DNA from: Adiantum capillus-veneris | Lineage: Eukaryota; Streptophyta; Polypodiopsida; Polypodiales; Pteridaceae | Assembly: GCA_014529385.2 (NCBI GenBank) | Contig: CM043959.1 | Span: 3,822,358-3,886,357 of the forward strand | Length of the DNA: 64,000 nucleotides | Reading direction: 5' to 3' | Part shown: in pieces, positions 46,950 to 58,708 of the stretch | How positions within the stretch are numbered: the stretch's first letter is position 1 | Layout of the letters: every line of letters starts with the position of its first letter | The notes under the pieces: generated by a model | The model's input: only the letters and a program-made list of their open reading frames with translations | What the model was told of the DNA's origin: nothing | The model's database searches: none | Position numbers and translations under genes: made by a program

Positions 46950-48447
46950 CTGTTGCAAGTAGATGTTACATGATGAGAAACTGATGTGAATACCGGCACA
47001 AAGCGCAGCATGCATAAATAAAATTATTACAACCTGATGCTCAAAGATTTGAAATATTAACAAAAATTCGTCATTATCATGCTTAACTTTATATCATTTG
47101 AAGTTCAACAAGTTTTAGTAGCTCGAAGATGTCAAAAACTGACTCTTTTCAAAAGCATCACATCGACCATAAGGTTCAGAAATAAGGACACTACTCATCG
47201 AACAGAGGTATCTCACCCTAATGTCTCTGTTAAAAAGCACTCATCAAACATATGTATCTCACCCCATTGATGAAGCCCTTGGACAACCTTAATAAGTTGC
47301 CGGTCATCATTGATCCAATCTCCACAATGTAATATCTTCTCTTCTTAGAAGTGAGCACTCAGTTCCTCTTTTTACTGCTTAAGGTTAGGCTTTGGTTTTT
47401 GCACCTAGGGCGTGGCCACCCTAGCAAGTCCTCAGGGTATGTCAATTGGGCCAGTCTTGACCTTTTTCACCAATTTTTTATGTGTTCCCAGTTTTACAGC
47501 AATAGAAAGACGAGTCAAAGTTATCAACGAAAAAATTGTAAGGTTGAGCCAAACTCACTTTCCCTAAATGGCTTTGAAGCCGTGCTTCCTTTAGTGAACT
47601 TTCCTCTCTCCTTCGCTTGGGCTTAAATCTTGCCCTTCTTCCACAAAGGTTGGCCTTTGCCCTTTATGGTCCCTTATACACTTCAGTTCAATCCCGAGAT
47701 TGGGCTGCTTAGCATGAAACCCTTGAGGCTCTTAGATGTCTGTTGTGTGCAGGTTCTGGGTTTCCTTAAGCTCTTTTGTATCCTAAAGAGTTCTTTAACG
47801 AATGAATGTGTTTCGAGCCGAGAGCCCTCTTGACAGGATTTCTGCATTGCATAATTCAGAGAGCTAGAGAGAGGCTTCTGTGTGTGTGCATCTAGGTGAT
47901 CTTTCATCAGTTTCTTGGTGCCTCGCACTGGGGATAGACATTGGATCAGACTTGCATTGCATACGGGTTAAGAATGTTGTATCTATCATGCACAAGATTA
48001 ATAGTTTGTAACTTTGTTGGACTGCAGGAAAAGGTTCACATAGAAAGATAGTATCTTGGTAAGCTCAAAGCGACAAGGAAGCTTATCAAGGAGTTTATGA
48101 ACAAGGTTGCTCACTTGGGTGCCATCCTTTCTTCTTCATATTTTTTTCATAACTCTAAGATCATGCATTGATCCTATTGGAGGTGGTATCACCAGAAGAT
48201 GGGGGTCCCTGGGCTGCATCTCATGGTTGTACCGCCACCTTGGCCCTGTAGTATGTACACTGCATTTACAGTTTCACCTAGTTATTATGTCAGAGACTCG
48301 TAGTAATTTGGATCGCTTTTAGGTCATTTTGCCCATTTGATAGTTGGACATTATATTTTTGTACAGGTTGGGAGGATTTCAGAGTGAACCAGCACTAATT
48401 TGGTTCGCTTGCCTAGATCTAGGCCATCGATCTAGGCCATCAAAGTC
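46950..48447. other. Unassigned stretch upstream of cyclophilin exons
   Basis: The missing upstream cyclophilin exons would be expected on the minus strand here. A minus reading near 47250-47340 (GDWINDDRQLIKVVQGLHQW) is open but matches no cyclophilin segment. It also contains the possible 5-prime part of the LINE. Nothing else recognised. Confidence 0.4.
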
Positions 48448-48620
48448 ATGCAGAAGGCTTTAGAGTCTTTCTATGAGCTCCGCTCTGACATCAGCGCAAG
48501 AAGGCCAAGAACACCTTGGATGATGGAGATCATACAACAAGTAGAGGGAGGCTTCTACAAGAGATATCATTGCAGTGACTTGTTCCAATTTGTTATGTTC
48601 GCATCAGCCATCGTTAACTG

Positions 48621-49052
48621 GTGTTTTTACCTTTGAGAACCCTCTTTCAATTGTACAAGATCTGGCCCCCCCTTGTTGCACCCACCTTGGCATACCATTT
48701 GGAGAAGTTTCATTACCCACCAAAACACATCAAATATGCCGTAAATTTACTTTGCCAGATACCCATCCCTCTTTGGTTTTACACCCTTCCACCCCCCCCA
48801 GCAATAGGAGACCTGCACCTGGCTGCATTTTTCAGCTCCTTAACATTACATTCACAGCCAAATATCTCTCCTATATGGACAGAGGAGGTTGCTTTACGCA
48901 CGGCTCGGTCTACTTGGGCTTGGGCTAGGCACTCTTTGCAGTCACGCTTATCTCGAGGATGCTCGGATGCAGATTATTCCCCATCCAAGCCAACCTCGAA
49001 GATAGCGGGTTTAGCTGCTGCGGCAGCATCTGTTCTTTCTCGCTCCCCATGA
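48621..49052 (+). pseudogene. LINE ORF1-like C-terminal frame
   Basis: 143 codons, MFLPLRTLFQLYKIWPPL to SVLSRSP, ending TGA at 49050-49052. Its stop overlaps the ORF2 start ATG (49049-49051) as ATGA. No zinc knuckle or RNA-recognition motif is visible. It is assigned to the element by position and the overlap. Confidence 0.5.
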
Positions 49053-49715
49053 GGATCGTCTCATGGAACGTACAGGGATTAGGTGGGCCCCAGTTTCAGT
49101 GTCAAAGGGGCCGATTGCGTCAGGAGCTTCAGCGATGCCTTGTGGGAGGAGAGATTGACCTTCTTATGCTACAGGAGCATCATCTGTGTGAAAGTCGCAT
49201 TAGACGTTGTAGTCAGCTTTTGCGTGGACGATATGAGACTTTTTGGTAGCTGCATTTGGACCTGGAGGCATCCAGGGCGGGGTAGGTATGACTATTGCGG
49301 ATTCTTTGCAGCATGCCATTGTGAGCAGAGGGATTATTGTGCCAGGCAGGGCTCAGTGGATCACTATGCAGGCAGGGCTCAGTGGATCACTATGCAGGTT
49401 CACGGTTGTCTTGTGGGCTTCCTAAACATCTATGCGCCCATTGTGGCGAGTGCACGAGCAGAGTTTTGGTCTCAGATTGTTGAGTCGCTGCCGCAGACAA
49501 AGCAATGGTGCATAGGGGGTGACTTCAACATGTTGGAGGACCCCTCTGACAGGATTGGTGGTAGCCATACTACCATGTATGGAGTTGAGCTGGCAGCTTG
49601 GGAGAGGTTTTGTTTGACTTTGAGGGTTTCAGTTGTGTGGCAGCATTCTAGCTTTGTGAAGCCCCCAGACAGCCTGGCCTTCTCTCGGTCGGGGACCGCA
49701 GAGTGGGAGAAGTGA
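49049..49715 (+). pseudogene. LINE ORF2 endonuclease domain
   Basis: It starts MRIVSWNVQGLGG, the AP-endonuclease N-terminus (conserved Asn), followed by IDLLMLQEHHL (catalytic Glu), LNIYAPIV and GGDFNMLEDPSDRIGG (Asp-Asn). The frame changes near 49247 and again after a 26-bp tandem duplication at about 49347-49398. The domain would nick target DNA for target-primed reverse transcription. Confidence 0.88.
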
Positions 49716-52002
49716 ATCTATCGCGGATAGATCGCTTCTACACTAGTGACCACTTCTATGACTTGGGTGGGATAATTGGCATTCTGGCAGGGACTTCCTT
49801 TTCGGACCATGCACCAGTGATCCTCACAGTGACTGATAGGCAGAGGAGGGGGAGCATGATGCTACGCATCCCTGAGAGGGTCTTGCTGGACTCTACGCTC
49901 AGAGAGCGAGTGGAGGCTCTTTGGACAGAGAGCTTAGACATGCAGGATTCTCCTGCTGACAGAGTGGCCTCAGGACTTGCTCAGCTTAGTCGATTCTTTC
50001 TTCAGGAGTCTTTGGCTCGCTTGGCTGCAACGAGAGAGGAGGAACAGCGTCTCCGACGAGGCGTTGCTTCCTTGCAGAGGATGCAGGAGCAACATCCAGA
50101 CAGTCCTTGGTTAGAGGAGCAGTTACAGCAGGCTCGCCAGGAGCTTGTTAGCACAGAGGAGAGGCACCATGAGTTTGCTTTCCATCGACAGGCATCTCAG
50201 TGGACCCAGGTGGGTGACAGAGTGACAGGTGCTTTCTTTGAGGTAGTGGGACCCCGACATACGCATGCCAAGGTCACTCAGTTGAGGAGACCCAACGGGT
50301 CAGTTGCTTCAGAGCCAGAGGACATGCGTGCAGTTGCTACTGACTTTTACCGTGATTTACTGTCTACAGAGCCTCAGTCAGAGCATCGAGATGCATGCAA
50401 AGAGCAGGTGTGGGCACAGATGCCTTGTCTTGTGACTGAGGAGATGCGTCAGAGGCTTGAGTTGCCTCTTCAACTAGAGGAGTTGCACATGGCTTTTAGT
50501 GCACTACCCCGTGGTAGCTGTCCAGATGAGGATGGCTTGACTCCCAGTTTTTTCTTGGAGTATTGGGACTTGCTTCGCCCAGATCTCTGTAGTACTTTTC
50601 AGTACATCCTGCACACAGGAGAGATGCCTAAGGGCTTGATCTACCTCATTTCCAAGGAGGGTGGCTCCTTGGATGAGATTCGACAGTGGCGTCCCATCAC
50701 CATTCTCAACTCAACCTACAAACTTCTTGCCAAGGCTCTGAGTTTGAGGATCCAGCCACTTCTAGAGAGCATTATACATGGGACTCAAACAGGTTTTATC
50801 AAGGAGCGTAGTATCCTTGACAACATCTTTACTTTTTGGAAGGCTTCTGCCCTAGCGCGGCTTCGTGGTGAGAATCTGGTTATTCTTCTTCTCGATTTTG
50901 AGAAGGCTTACGACAAAGTTGACTGGGATTTTCTAGAGGGCACTCTACGCAAGATGGGGTTCTCAGATGCTTGGATCAAAGGGGTGTCAGCTTTGTACAG
51001 ACGGGCACACAATCAAGTACTTATGGCTGGAGGTAGAGGTGATCGCTTCATGCTCACATGTTAGGTCAGACAGGGTTGTCCTCTTGCTCCCTTCCTCTTT
51101 TTGTTCTATGCGGAGGCGATGAGCAGGTTTTTGGTGTCGCAGCAGATTGGTTTACATGGCTTAGCACTTCCTATACGGGGAGATGAGCTACTGGACGCTG
51201 AGCTTGCAGCTGACTCAGCCTTGTACTTCGATGGCCAGGAGGCCAACCTTCTCAAGTGTGAGCAGGCTGGTGTGAGCAGGCTTTTGAGACTTTCTGTTGT
51301 GCATCTGGCGCATTGATCAACTGGAGAAAGACACTGGCTTTTTCGGTTGGTAGTGCTCCTATGCCCAACAGGATGCCAGGTGAGGGTTTCAGGTGGATTC
51401 CCCCAGGGACTGCAATTCGGTACTTGGGCTGTCAAGTTGGTTTAGACTTGTCTCTCGAGCAGCAGATTGCTCCCCTCCTCCTGTCTATTAGGAGGAAGTT
51501 GTTACATTGGAGCTTCGCACGACTTTCTCTGGCTGGCAAAGTTGTAGTGGCCAGCCAGGTGTTGTTGGCTACTATGTGGTACATCACTTGTTGTTGGATC
51601 TTCTCGAGTTCTTGTATCAGCCAAATAGAGAGACTGATCAGGAACTTCCTTTGGTCAGGGCGTGACACTCAAATAGCCCGGGCCAAAGTGGCATGGCAGG
51701 TCATCACTCTTCCTTGTTCTCGGGGAGGGCTTGGGATCATAGACCCAACACAGCAGATCAAAGCCCTTCTTGGGAAGTTCATCGTCAGAGGACTTCTTCC
51801 AAGTGAGGAGCCCTGGAAGGAGTTCTTGCTTCAACGGCTTAGTGCTAGGGTGCCTCAGGCTGGAGGCCACTGGCGACCTTCAACCAGATGGATTTTCACA
51901 GAGATGCGCAGAGTTGGCTTGAGCAAGAGACTGGAGGACCGCTTCGCTGTGAGTTTGCTCCGATCTTGGGAGCAATTGCGGCGAGGCCTGGAGCAACGTT
52001 AG
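49703..52002 (+). pseudogene. LINE ORF2 end of endonuclease and reverse transcriptase
   Basis: RIDRFYTS...GTSFSDHAPV closes the endonuclease (catalytic SDH). The RT follows: QWRPITILNSTYKLLAKALS, TQTGFIKERSILDN and LLLDFEKAYDKVDWDFLEGT, a stop at 51062-51064, VRQGCPLAPFLFLFYAEAMS, then AADSALYFDG where LINEs have F/YADD (one Asp reads Ser). After a frame change the thumb region reads IRYLGCQVGLDLS and LRNFLWSG, typical of plant L1. The 453-codon open block to 51064 is the longest. Confidence 0.93.
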
Positions 52003-53108
52003 CCTACTTGCACGGAGGAGCGCCTGAGACAGCCCCTTGTTTAGAAACCCATGGTTAGCACTCAGAGAGGCCACTTGGTTGGTAGTCGGCCTCATGTTTC
52101 CTAGGGTCCCATGGCAGAGGATCCAACACGCTCTTTAGGTGACTGGTACAGTTTTCAGGCTTGTCAGAAGAGCTCCAGGGCTTCCAGCTACAGGGCATGA
52201 GAGGGGTGCAGAGCATGTGTCAGGACATCTCAGAGGCAGTATTAGCTGAGTGGCTCACACCTCTCGAGTCAGCAACGCCCAGGTGGATGGGAGCCTTCAC
52301 GCGACTGGAGGTTATCATCTCAATTCGGGCTTGCTCAAAGACTGTATCTTCCCTGTTTTTCGAGCTACGGAATGAGGAACGCTTACACCGAGTTGTAGTA
52401 CAGGCCCCCCAGGTGGCAGAGTGCTGTTTTCGGAGGATCCGAGTGGTGGGCATCTGTGGGAGAAATTGTGTCATTGATCCCGACCCAGCAGCTCTTGAGA
52501 CTGGACACTGGAGACTGTGGGCTTGGGAGAGTTGTCCATTGGCACGAGTACAGTGAGATCCTGGAGAGTGGCTTTGGAGGGACCTTGTCTCCTTTGCAGA
52601 CCACCCAGGCGTCCCTTTCTTTCAATACACTGTTCGACTAGGACGTCACATACTGGTAGCACAGAGAGAGGCTCGCCTTGCTGCAGCACCTCATTGGCAG
52701 GAGGAGGGTCTCATAGCTGAGTTCTTGGCAGCTTTTTGGGAGAGGTTGTGGGACTCCAGACAGCTGAGACAATGGCTGGTCGCACACAGAGCTACAGCAG
52801 TTGGAAGTTGGCTTGTACATAGTGGTCTCTCGGCCGCATGTGCAGCTTGTGACCATCTTGTGGAGAGTCAGCGTCACTGTCTTTGGGACTGTCCTTTGGC
52901 ACAGCAGGTGTGGCTTCGTGTTCTTCGGTTGATGCCAACTCTTTCCACAGCTCGGCAATACACTTGGGGGGCAGCTGCTTGGTCCATCCTCACGGGCCCG
53001 ACACTTCCGTTTGAGCTATCTTCCACCCAGCAAGATGATAGTGATGCAGGGGGGTTGACCTACACTCCAGCCTGCCACAGAGCTTACTCCACAAGACTGG
53101 TGCAGTGA
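52003..53108 (+). pseudogene. LINE ORF2 C-terminal region with zinc knuckle
   Basis: Several short frames. At 52725-53108 it reads CAACDHLVESQRHCLWDCPL and VWLRVLRL, the zf-RVT type C-x2-C...H-x-L-W-x-C-P motif found at the C-terminus of plant L1 ORF2. It is broken by frameshifts between 52100 and 52720. Confidence 0.8.
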
Positions 53109-53558
53109 GAGAGAGGAGTGTTGGGAGCTCATCAGTGGCTTGACACTCTGGTTCATCTAGCGGACCCGCTGCTTCCGCATTTTCGAGGCTCACCCTGTAC
53201 CACCAGCAGAGACTGTTCGGGATCTTTGGCTAGAGCTGATCCATACTCTCAGAGGACAGCTCGCAAACTCCAGGGCAGCTCTGACAGCATGCGGGAGCGC
53301 AGAGAGGCTTTCTTTTGACTCTGGCGTCCTGGGCCTTTCTTCACCATGGTCCAGGGTGTACTCAAATGGCATTACCGTCCACCTGTGTGGCTTTTCCCTC
53401 CTCCCATCTCTTGATTTAGCCTCATTGTACATATGCTGTATTTTCATTGGGAGAGTCTCCCCATCATGATTGTTGTAGCCCTCTCTTGTAGAGAGGTTTA
53501 TAGCCCCATGGGCAATTTCATTAACTAATAGAAGGATCTTTTTTCCGGAAAAAAAAAA
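53109..53558 (+). other. LINE 3-prime UTR and poly-A tail
   Basis: Non-coding, ending ...GGATCTTTTTTCCGG and then ten A. The same GC-richer composition as ORF2 up to about 53520 supports membership. Confidence 0.75.
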
Positions 53559-53839
53559 TTGATTCTTCTACCTCTTCCCTACCCTCATTCCCCACTAGCT
53601 CTCTCCATCTTCGAAGGTGTTGAGGCCTTGAGACTAAGGCTTGAGATAGTTAATGCTTTTTGCAAAGTTTATGTTATGCTCGTGATGCATGAAGCTTTCC
53701 ATCTTCATAGCATCACCAAGGTCAAAAGGAACACAAAGATTGTATTGTACCAAGTCTCTCTTGATGAGAGAATCTATAATACAAACGCCTTTTGGAGGGG
53801 GGACCGGCTCCAAGTAAATCCGGTCCTCAACTATTGTCA

Positions 53840-54495
53840 TGTTCTCTAATACACTCTCTCTTGCAAAAGTATTGTTCATGCCAAGTTAATTAAGTACTAT
53901 GTTCATGTTGCTACCATCAATGAAGTTCACCCTCTATGTTCTCAAAGTAATCTCACAAAAATGCTCCCTCTAATTCTCTTATTTCCGCTATTCTCAAAGT
54001 TCATAGGCCATTCCCATTATACTAGGAAGTGTTATGGCACCTTTGTGAGCCTGTACGTAGGACGTGCATGTCTAGACACTTTAGATTAGTTACATACCCT
54101 CTAATTGCACATGAACACTGCCAATGTCTGCTAGGTGTCGGCACTGGGGAGTGTTCACATTATAAAACCCTAGCACTATTATCTGACCTAGGTAGTTTAG
54201 TATGTGAAGCACCTATCATTAGAAGTTTCTAACTTATTAAATTAATAAGTGACAAGCACTAATAAAGTTGTGAGGTTTACCTGTAGCCATTGCTCGACCT
54301 AGCATCTCTTCACCCATCAATCAATATCCCAGGCAAGGCAGCCTCTCAAATCCAAGTATCTACGGCAAGATCCCATCAACATCTTAGCATCTATAATCAT
54401 TGTATCAACATTTGTGCAATCTAAAGCAAATACCTCTCTATCAATAGAGAGGGGAGCCCTTGAAGGAAGTTTGGACCCCATCTAGTGTTTGTCTT

Positions 54496-54594
<99 letters not shown>

Positions 54595-54732
54595 TTCACT
54601 CTCAGTGGCATTCTCTCTTCTCTCTCTCTTTGTCTATTGCACATCCCTCTCATTAAAGTAAAAGGAACCTTGTGTATGTACCGAGCACTCAACCTGAGCT
54701 GTCACCATCAATCACGTCCGCTACACCTAACA
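53840..54732 (+). mobile_element. Probable GYP3 5-prime LTR (left end uncertain)
   Basis: It ends CCTAACA at 54732, next to the primer site. It includes a block (53865-54030) shared with 24965-25135 and the (CT)n array at 54499-54590. No right LTR copy in the window, so the boundaries are inferred. Confidence 0.5.
54499..54590. repeat. (CT)n microsatellite, ~46 units
   Basis: A perfect CT run, the longest dinucleotide repeat in the window. Confidence 0.98.
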
Positions 54733-54733
54733 T

Positions 54734-54745
54734 TGGTATGAGAGC
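54734..54745 (+). other. GYP3 primer binding site
   Basis: The plus strand reads TGGTATGAGAGC, the initiator-Met type site with one change, 1 bp after the LTR end TAACA. It gives GYP3 plus orientation. Confidence 0.7.
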
Positions 54746-54810
54746 TCTTTGACAGTGCTTTAATATCTTCACTAAATAGAAGAACCTAAAGAACCATCAC
54801 GAGAAGCGGA

Positions 54811-56150
54811 ATGGATACTCTGCGTGAATGTGATACGTTTGAAGTTGGAGGAGAAGTCCCTACACCAAGAGGGTCGTTTCCGGCTCCTCCTCCATCCCCA
54901 TCCTCACCACAGATTACACCAAACTCTATGGAAGCTTTGATGAAGTCGATGATGAAGATGATGCAACAACAGGAGCTTCAACGGGCCGCAATTGAACGTG
55001 AAAGATTGGCTTTAGAGAGGGAACGTGAAGCTCACAAGATAGCTGTTGAAGGAAAGCGGATAGCTATGGAGCTAGAGCATGAAACCAGAGAGATCAACGC
55101 ATGCCAAAGTTGATCTACCAATTCCCCCCCTCGAAGGGAGATCCTCCAAAAGAAGCTGGTGAATCGTCACTCTACCAGATAGAGACGATGACTCCAACAA
55201 TCCAACCACTTAAAAGTTGACTTCCAGCGAGTAATGGCAAGATGGATCATCGGTGATTTATTCTTGGTTGCATCAATTTAACGCTCACTTTGCTACTAAT
55301 AAGAAAAGCAGTAACAATAAAGTTTTGACAGTTGCCACGTATTTGTCGCGTGATGCCATAAATTGGTATCAAGCCTGGCAAGAGGCACACATGGCCACGC
55401 ATCTTGAGCGTGCCGCCAATGGTGAGTCATTGTCTTATACTTGGATCAACTTCCAAGGTAAGCTCAAAGATCGCTCTATGCTACCGCAATACCTAGGTCG
55501 ATTGAAAGAGGATTGGCGAGATCTCACGCAAAATGGGACTCCAATTATGTCTTTTTCTAACCGTATTTTGCAAATTGGTGTTCAATTGTGTAAGTCGGAC
55601 GATGATCGCAAGTAGATTTTCCTCTTTGGTTTAGAAAAGTACATCAAATATGATGTTAAGATTCCACCCTACTGACTACAATGATGTCGTAAGGATTGCT
55701 CTCGAGCAAGAAATGAAGCACCAACACAGGTGAGCCTAAGGGGAACAAGTCGCCTTTCAATACCCCGCAGAACCAATGGGAATAACAATCACTCTTCTTC
55801 TTCTCAATCTTCCACTACACCTAAGGCACAGAGCTCTTCACCTAACAGTGATAATAAAGGAAAGGCTAAGACTCTGGAAACCCCCGAGTTGACTCTTGAT
55901 GAAAAATCTGCTAAAGGAATAGTTAGAGGTTGATTAAGCCTTGAAGAGCGAACCGAGTATGGAAAAGAAGAAAGTTGCTTTAGAGCAAAGTAATGTGCCC
56001 AAGTTTCTAATGATCATCCTGATGAGTTTCTCATATAGTGTTATGAAATGTGTTTCTCATATAGTGTTATGGCATTGTAATCGTGTATGATTCTGGTAAT
56101 ATGCATGATGTGAGTAGCAATTCTCTCGTGAAGAGCGCACATTTTAGTAG
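54811..56150 (+). pseudogene. GYP3 gag remnant
   Basis: The N-terminal part is MDTLRECDTFEVGG...MKMMQQQELQRAAIER with a Glu/Arg coiled-coil-like helix. The gag core reads SWLHQFNAHFATNKK, ATYLSRDAINWYQAWQE, WINFQGKLKDRSM and MSFSNRILQIGVQLCKSDDD. The tail TLDEKSAKGIVRG and LEERTEYGKE correspond to the segment before the zinc knuckle, but the CCHC itself is lost. Stops at about 55111, 55613 and 55931. Confidence 0.8.
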
Positions 56151-56911
56151 CTATTCCAATGGATCCCATTGAGGTTTCTAGATTTACTCCTGGCATGTAC
56201 TCTTCTATCGAGCATCAATGTCTTAAGGTACAAGTTTCAATTCAAAATATAGCTTTTCTTCACAAGTTTATTGTGTCTCCTCTAGTTGGATATGATATGA
56301 TTCTAGGCATCGAGTGGTTTCGTGAGATAGATCCACTAGTTCATTCAAAAGATAATACTCTCTCTCTCAAGAGGGTGCCTCTCTCGTGTCATTCGCGGTG
56401 AGGAGGGCATTCCTTCCTTGCCACTAATCTCTTACTCTCATGCTTTGACAGGGGATAAGGCACGCAATCCATTTGTATTTCTCAATAGAGAGTTAAATAG
56501 TGTAGAAAAGAATCAGTTAGTACACGATAAGGAACCTCTCTTTGTCATTCGTTCTATAAAGCATGAGAAGCCTTTTTTGAATGATAGAGATTTTTTTGTT
56601 TGTATTGACCATAAGCCCTCAAGTGGCTCCAGTCGATGCCTAGTGCACTTTGAAGTGACCCTCAAGCTGAATGGTCCCAATTTGTTGAGCAATTTGGTGG
56701 TTTGATTGACTATGTTCCAAGTAAAGCTAGCGAGTTGCAGATGTGTGGAGCTGCACAGGACCAATCTTGGCTCTTAAGTCAAGGTCCACAATACTCATTC
56801 AAAATACCACTTTGGAAAAGGTAGAAAGGACTACTCAGTGTTTCACCATGTTGATCGCGTCAGTAAGTTTTGCATGCTCATTCCTTTGAAGACTACAATC
56901 AGAGCAGAAGC
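56151..56911 (+). pseudogene. GYP3 protease fused to RNase H remnant; RT deleted
   Basis: The protease C-terminal part reads LVGYDMILGIEWFREIDPLV. Within about 20 codons this passes to the RNase H pattern FLNRELNSVEKN...HDKEPLFVIRSIKHEKPFL and FFVCIDHKPSS, so the whole RT palm is missing by deletion. The start of the integrase follows at the end (FHHVDRVSKFCMLIPLK in one frame), abutting the NA2 insertion. Inactive. Confidence 0.75.
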
Positions 56912-56916
56912 AATAG

Positions 56917-57526
56917 TGTCATAAGACGGACACCACGTGCCAACAAAAAAGCACAGACTGAACAAACTTTTAGCATTTCAATAACAACTGAACTAAGAGA
57001 GAGAGAGAGAGAGACGACACGCAACACGGAGTGGCGGAATTCGACCCCAGAGAGTATTGGCCCCAAACTTTGGCGCTCCTTTCGGTATTTCTTTATATGC
57101 ATCATCAAAGTACAAGCCGGTATTCCATCCTCTACACCTTCGTCCAAAAGCATGAGAATGAGCCCTAGCCTCATATTTAAAGGACCTTGGCTTGAAAAGC
57201 AATTACAATGAAAAGCTTCAAACTCAAAAGCAAACTGGCCCAAAAGCTGGCGCTGAAAATCAGCCAGCGTAAATCATGGAAATCCGTACAGTTCTGCTAT
57301 GTCAACAGTCAGTGAAAAACGTGAAAATCCGTACAGTTCTGCCACGTCAGCAATTAGTGGGAAATCCGGAATTACGTACAGTTGCCATGTCAGCACATCA
57401 ATGTGAATTGCGGGCGTCTATACAATCTGCTACTTTTGCTTCTTCACTTACGGTTTAGGCCCCTCGATCGGGATCTGCAAGTTGGCCTAGGTCTCTAATG
57501 GTTTGACACGTCAGCAATTTGTGACA
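56917..57526 (-). repeat. NA2 left (3-prime) LTR
   Basis: 610 bp. It includes a short GA run (56997-57013) and repeated CCGTACAGTTCTGCCACGTC-type segments at about 57286-57400. Confidence 0.93.
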
Positions 57527-58708
57527 TCCCCCCTTCTTGAAAGAGAGTAATCGTCCGCAATTACAGCATATCTGCAAACAACTCAAGTTAGCTCAAAAAG
57601 AAATCAACGGGTCATTCCGAGGGACAATCAGTTTGCTCTTTTTTTTTAAGGAGTTGGCTTCTCCTTTCAGCTCTTTTGATCAAGAAGTTGGCTTCTCCTT
57701 TCAACTCTTTGATCAAGGAGTTGGCTTCTCCTTTCGTCTAGATCGAAACTCTTGATATTCCGCCGTAGTAATATTAGCCATCACACCCAGACAACACCGA
57801 TCTTCTACATGTGTCTTGATGCACTAAAATTACATACCGAGGCAATCTCATCCAATTAGGAATTTTCAGTGGTTGGCACATCACAATGCAACACAAATGC
57901 TCCCATATGCATGTTACAAGACACAACAAACAGCACCGCTTAGCACTCCCCCAAGACAAACGGTCTCCGGTATGAAGCTACTCAATGACTACCTCTCGTC
58001 ACTCCTCCCACAAATAAACTAAAAAGGTCCAAGCCATGAGATATAGAGGCCTTTTACAACCAAACGCCCCCCAAACCACAGCCTGCGTCGTTTGGAGGTG
58101 CTGAGAGTAACCACCACTCAGACTTCTTAATACCCTCTCCCCGCCCACAAATACCATCCAGGTTCGGGCCATGAGTAACAACAACAATACTGCCCCCGTA
58201 AATAACCACAAGGGTCCGAGTCATGAGTAAAAACAACACTTTTCAAACATTTCAATTCTCCCCCCGCAAATAACCACAAGGGTCCAGGCCATGAGTATGA
58301 ACAAGCTTTCTCAAATATCATTTCTCTGTACTCGACCCGGGAGTAAAATCACCAATCATTGAAACCAGTATTAAAACCATAGTCAAACAATTGAAATCGG
58401 CACCAAGACAGGTTTAAAAAACATACCATCCATTTCAAACAAATTTCAAACAGGATCACCAAACAAGTTCTCAAACAGAACTCAAACTTAAAAAGCAATC
58501 TCGACATAAATCGAGCTTGAAAGTTAACTGACTTTCCATCTTGAAACTTGCACCAAAAATTAGGGTTAGGTCCCTTTCATAAGGTCCTAGGCGACCACAG
58601 CATGGTCCATCAGTTCTTGGACAGACAACCTTCCTCTGACAGCGATGGTAGTCCCAAGATATAGCAATCACACCGGACCTCCAAGGTTATCAACTCAACA
58701 AGAGACAT
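57527..58708 (-). other. NA2 internal non-coding part with short repeats
   Basis: Polypurine tract at 57527-57537 (minus). 57640-57735 has three copies of GGAGTTGGCTTCTCCTTTC-like sequence. 58025-58290 has four copies of a unit ending in (G/A)GCCATGAGTAA-like sequence, with CCACAAGGGTCC in two of them. Minus ORFs here follow the repeats; no domain. Confidence 0.7.

Larger units (their letters stand above)
48448..53558 (+). mobile_element. L1-type LINE (non-LTR retrotransposon), decayed
   Basis: Plus-strand order: putative ORF1 end, ORF2 with AP-endonuclease, reverse transcriptase and C-terminal zinc knuckle, 3-prime UTR and an A-run (53549-53558). The lack of LTRs, the endonuclease plus RT order and the poly-A tail define L1-type LINEs. 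GC and codon use are clearly higher than in the neighbouring AT-rich DNA. No target-site duplication was found, so the 5-prime boundary is not fixed. Several frameshifts and stops make it inactive. Confidence 0.9.

Noticed and set aside
53540-53575. LINE target-site duplication after the poly-A tail
   Set aside because: The sequence after the A-run (TTGATTCTTCTACC) was not found again near any plausible 5-prime end.
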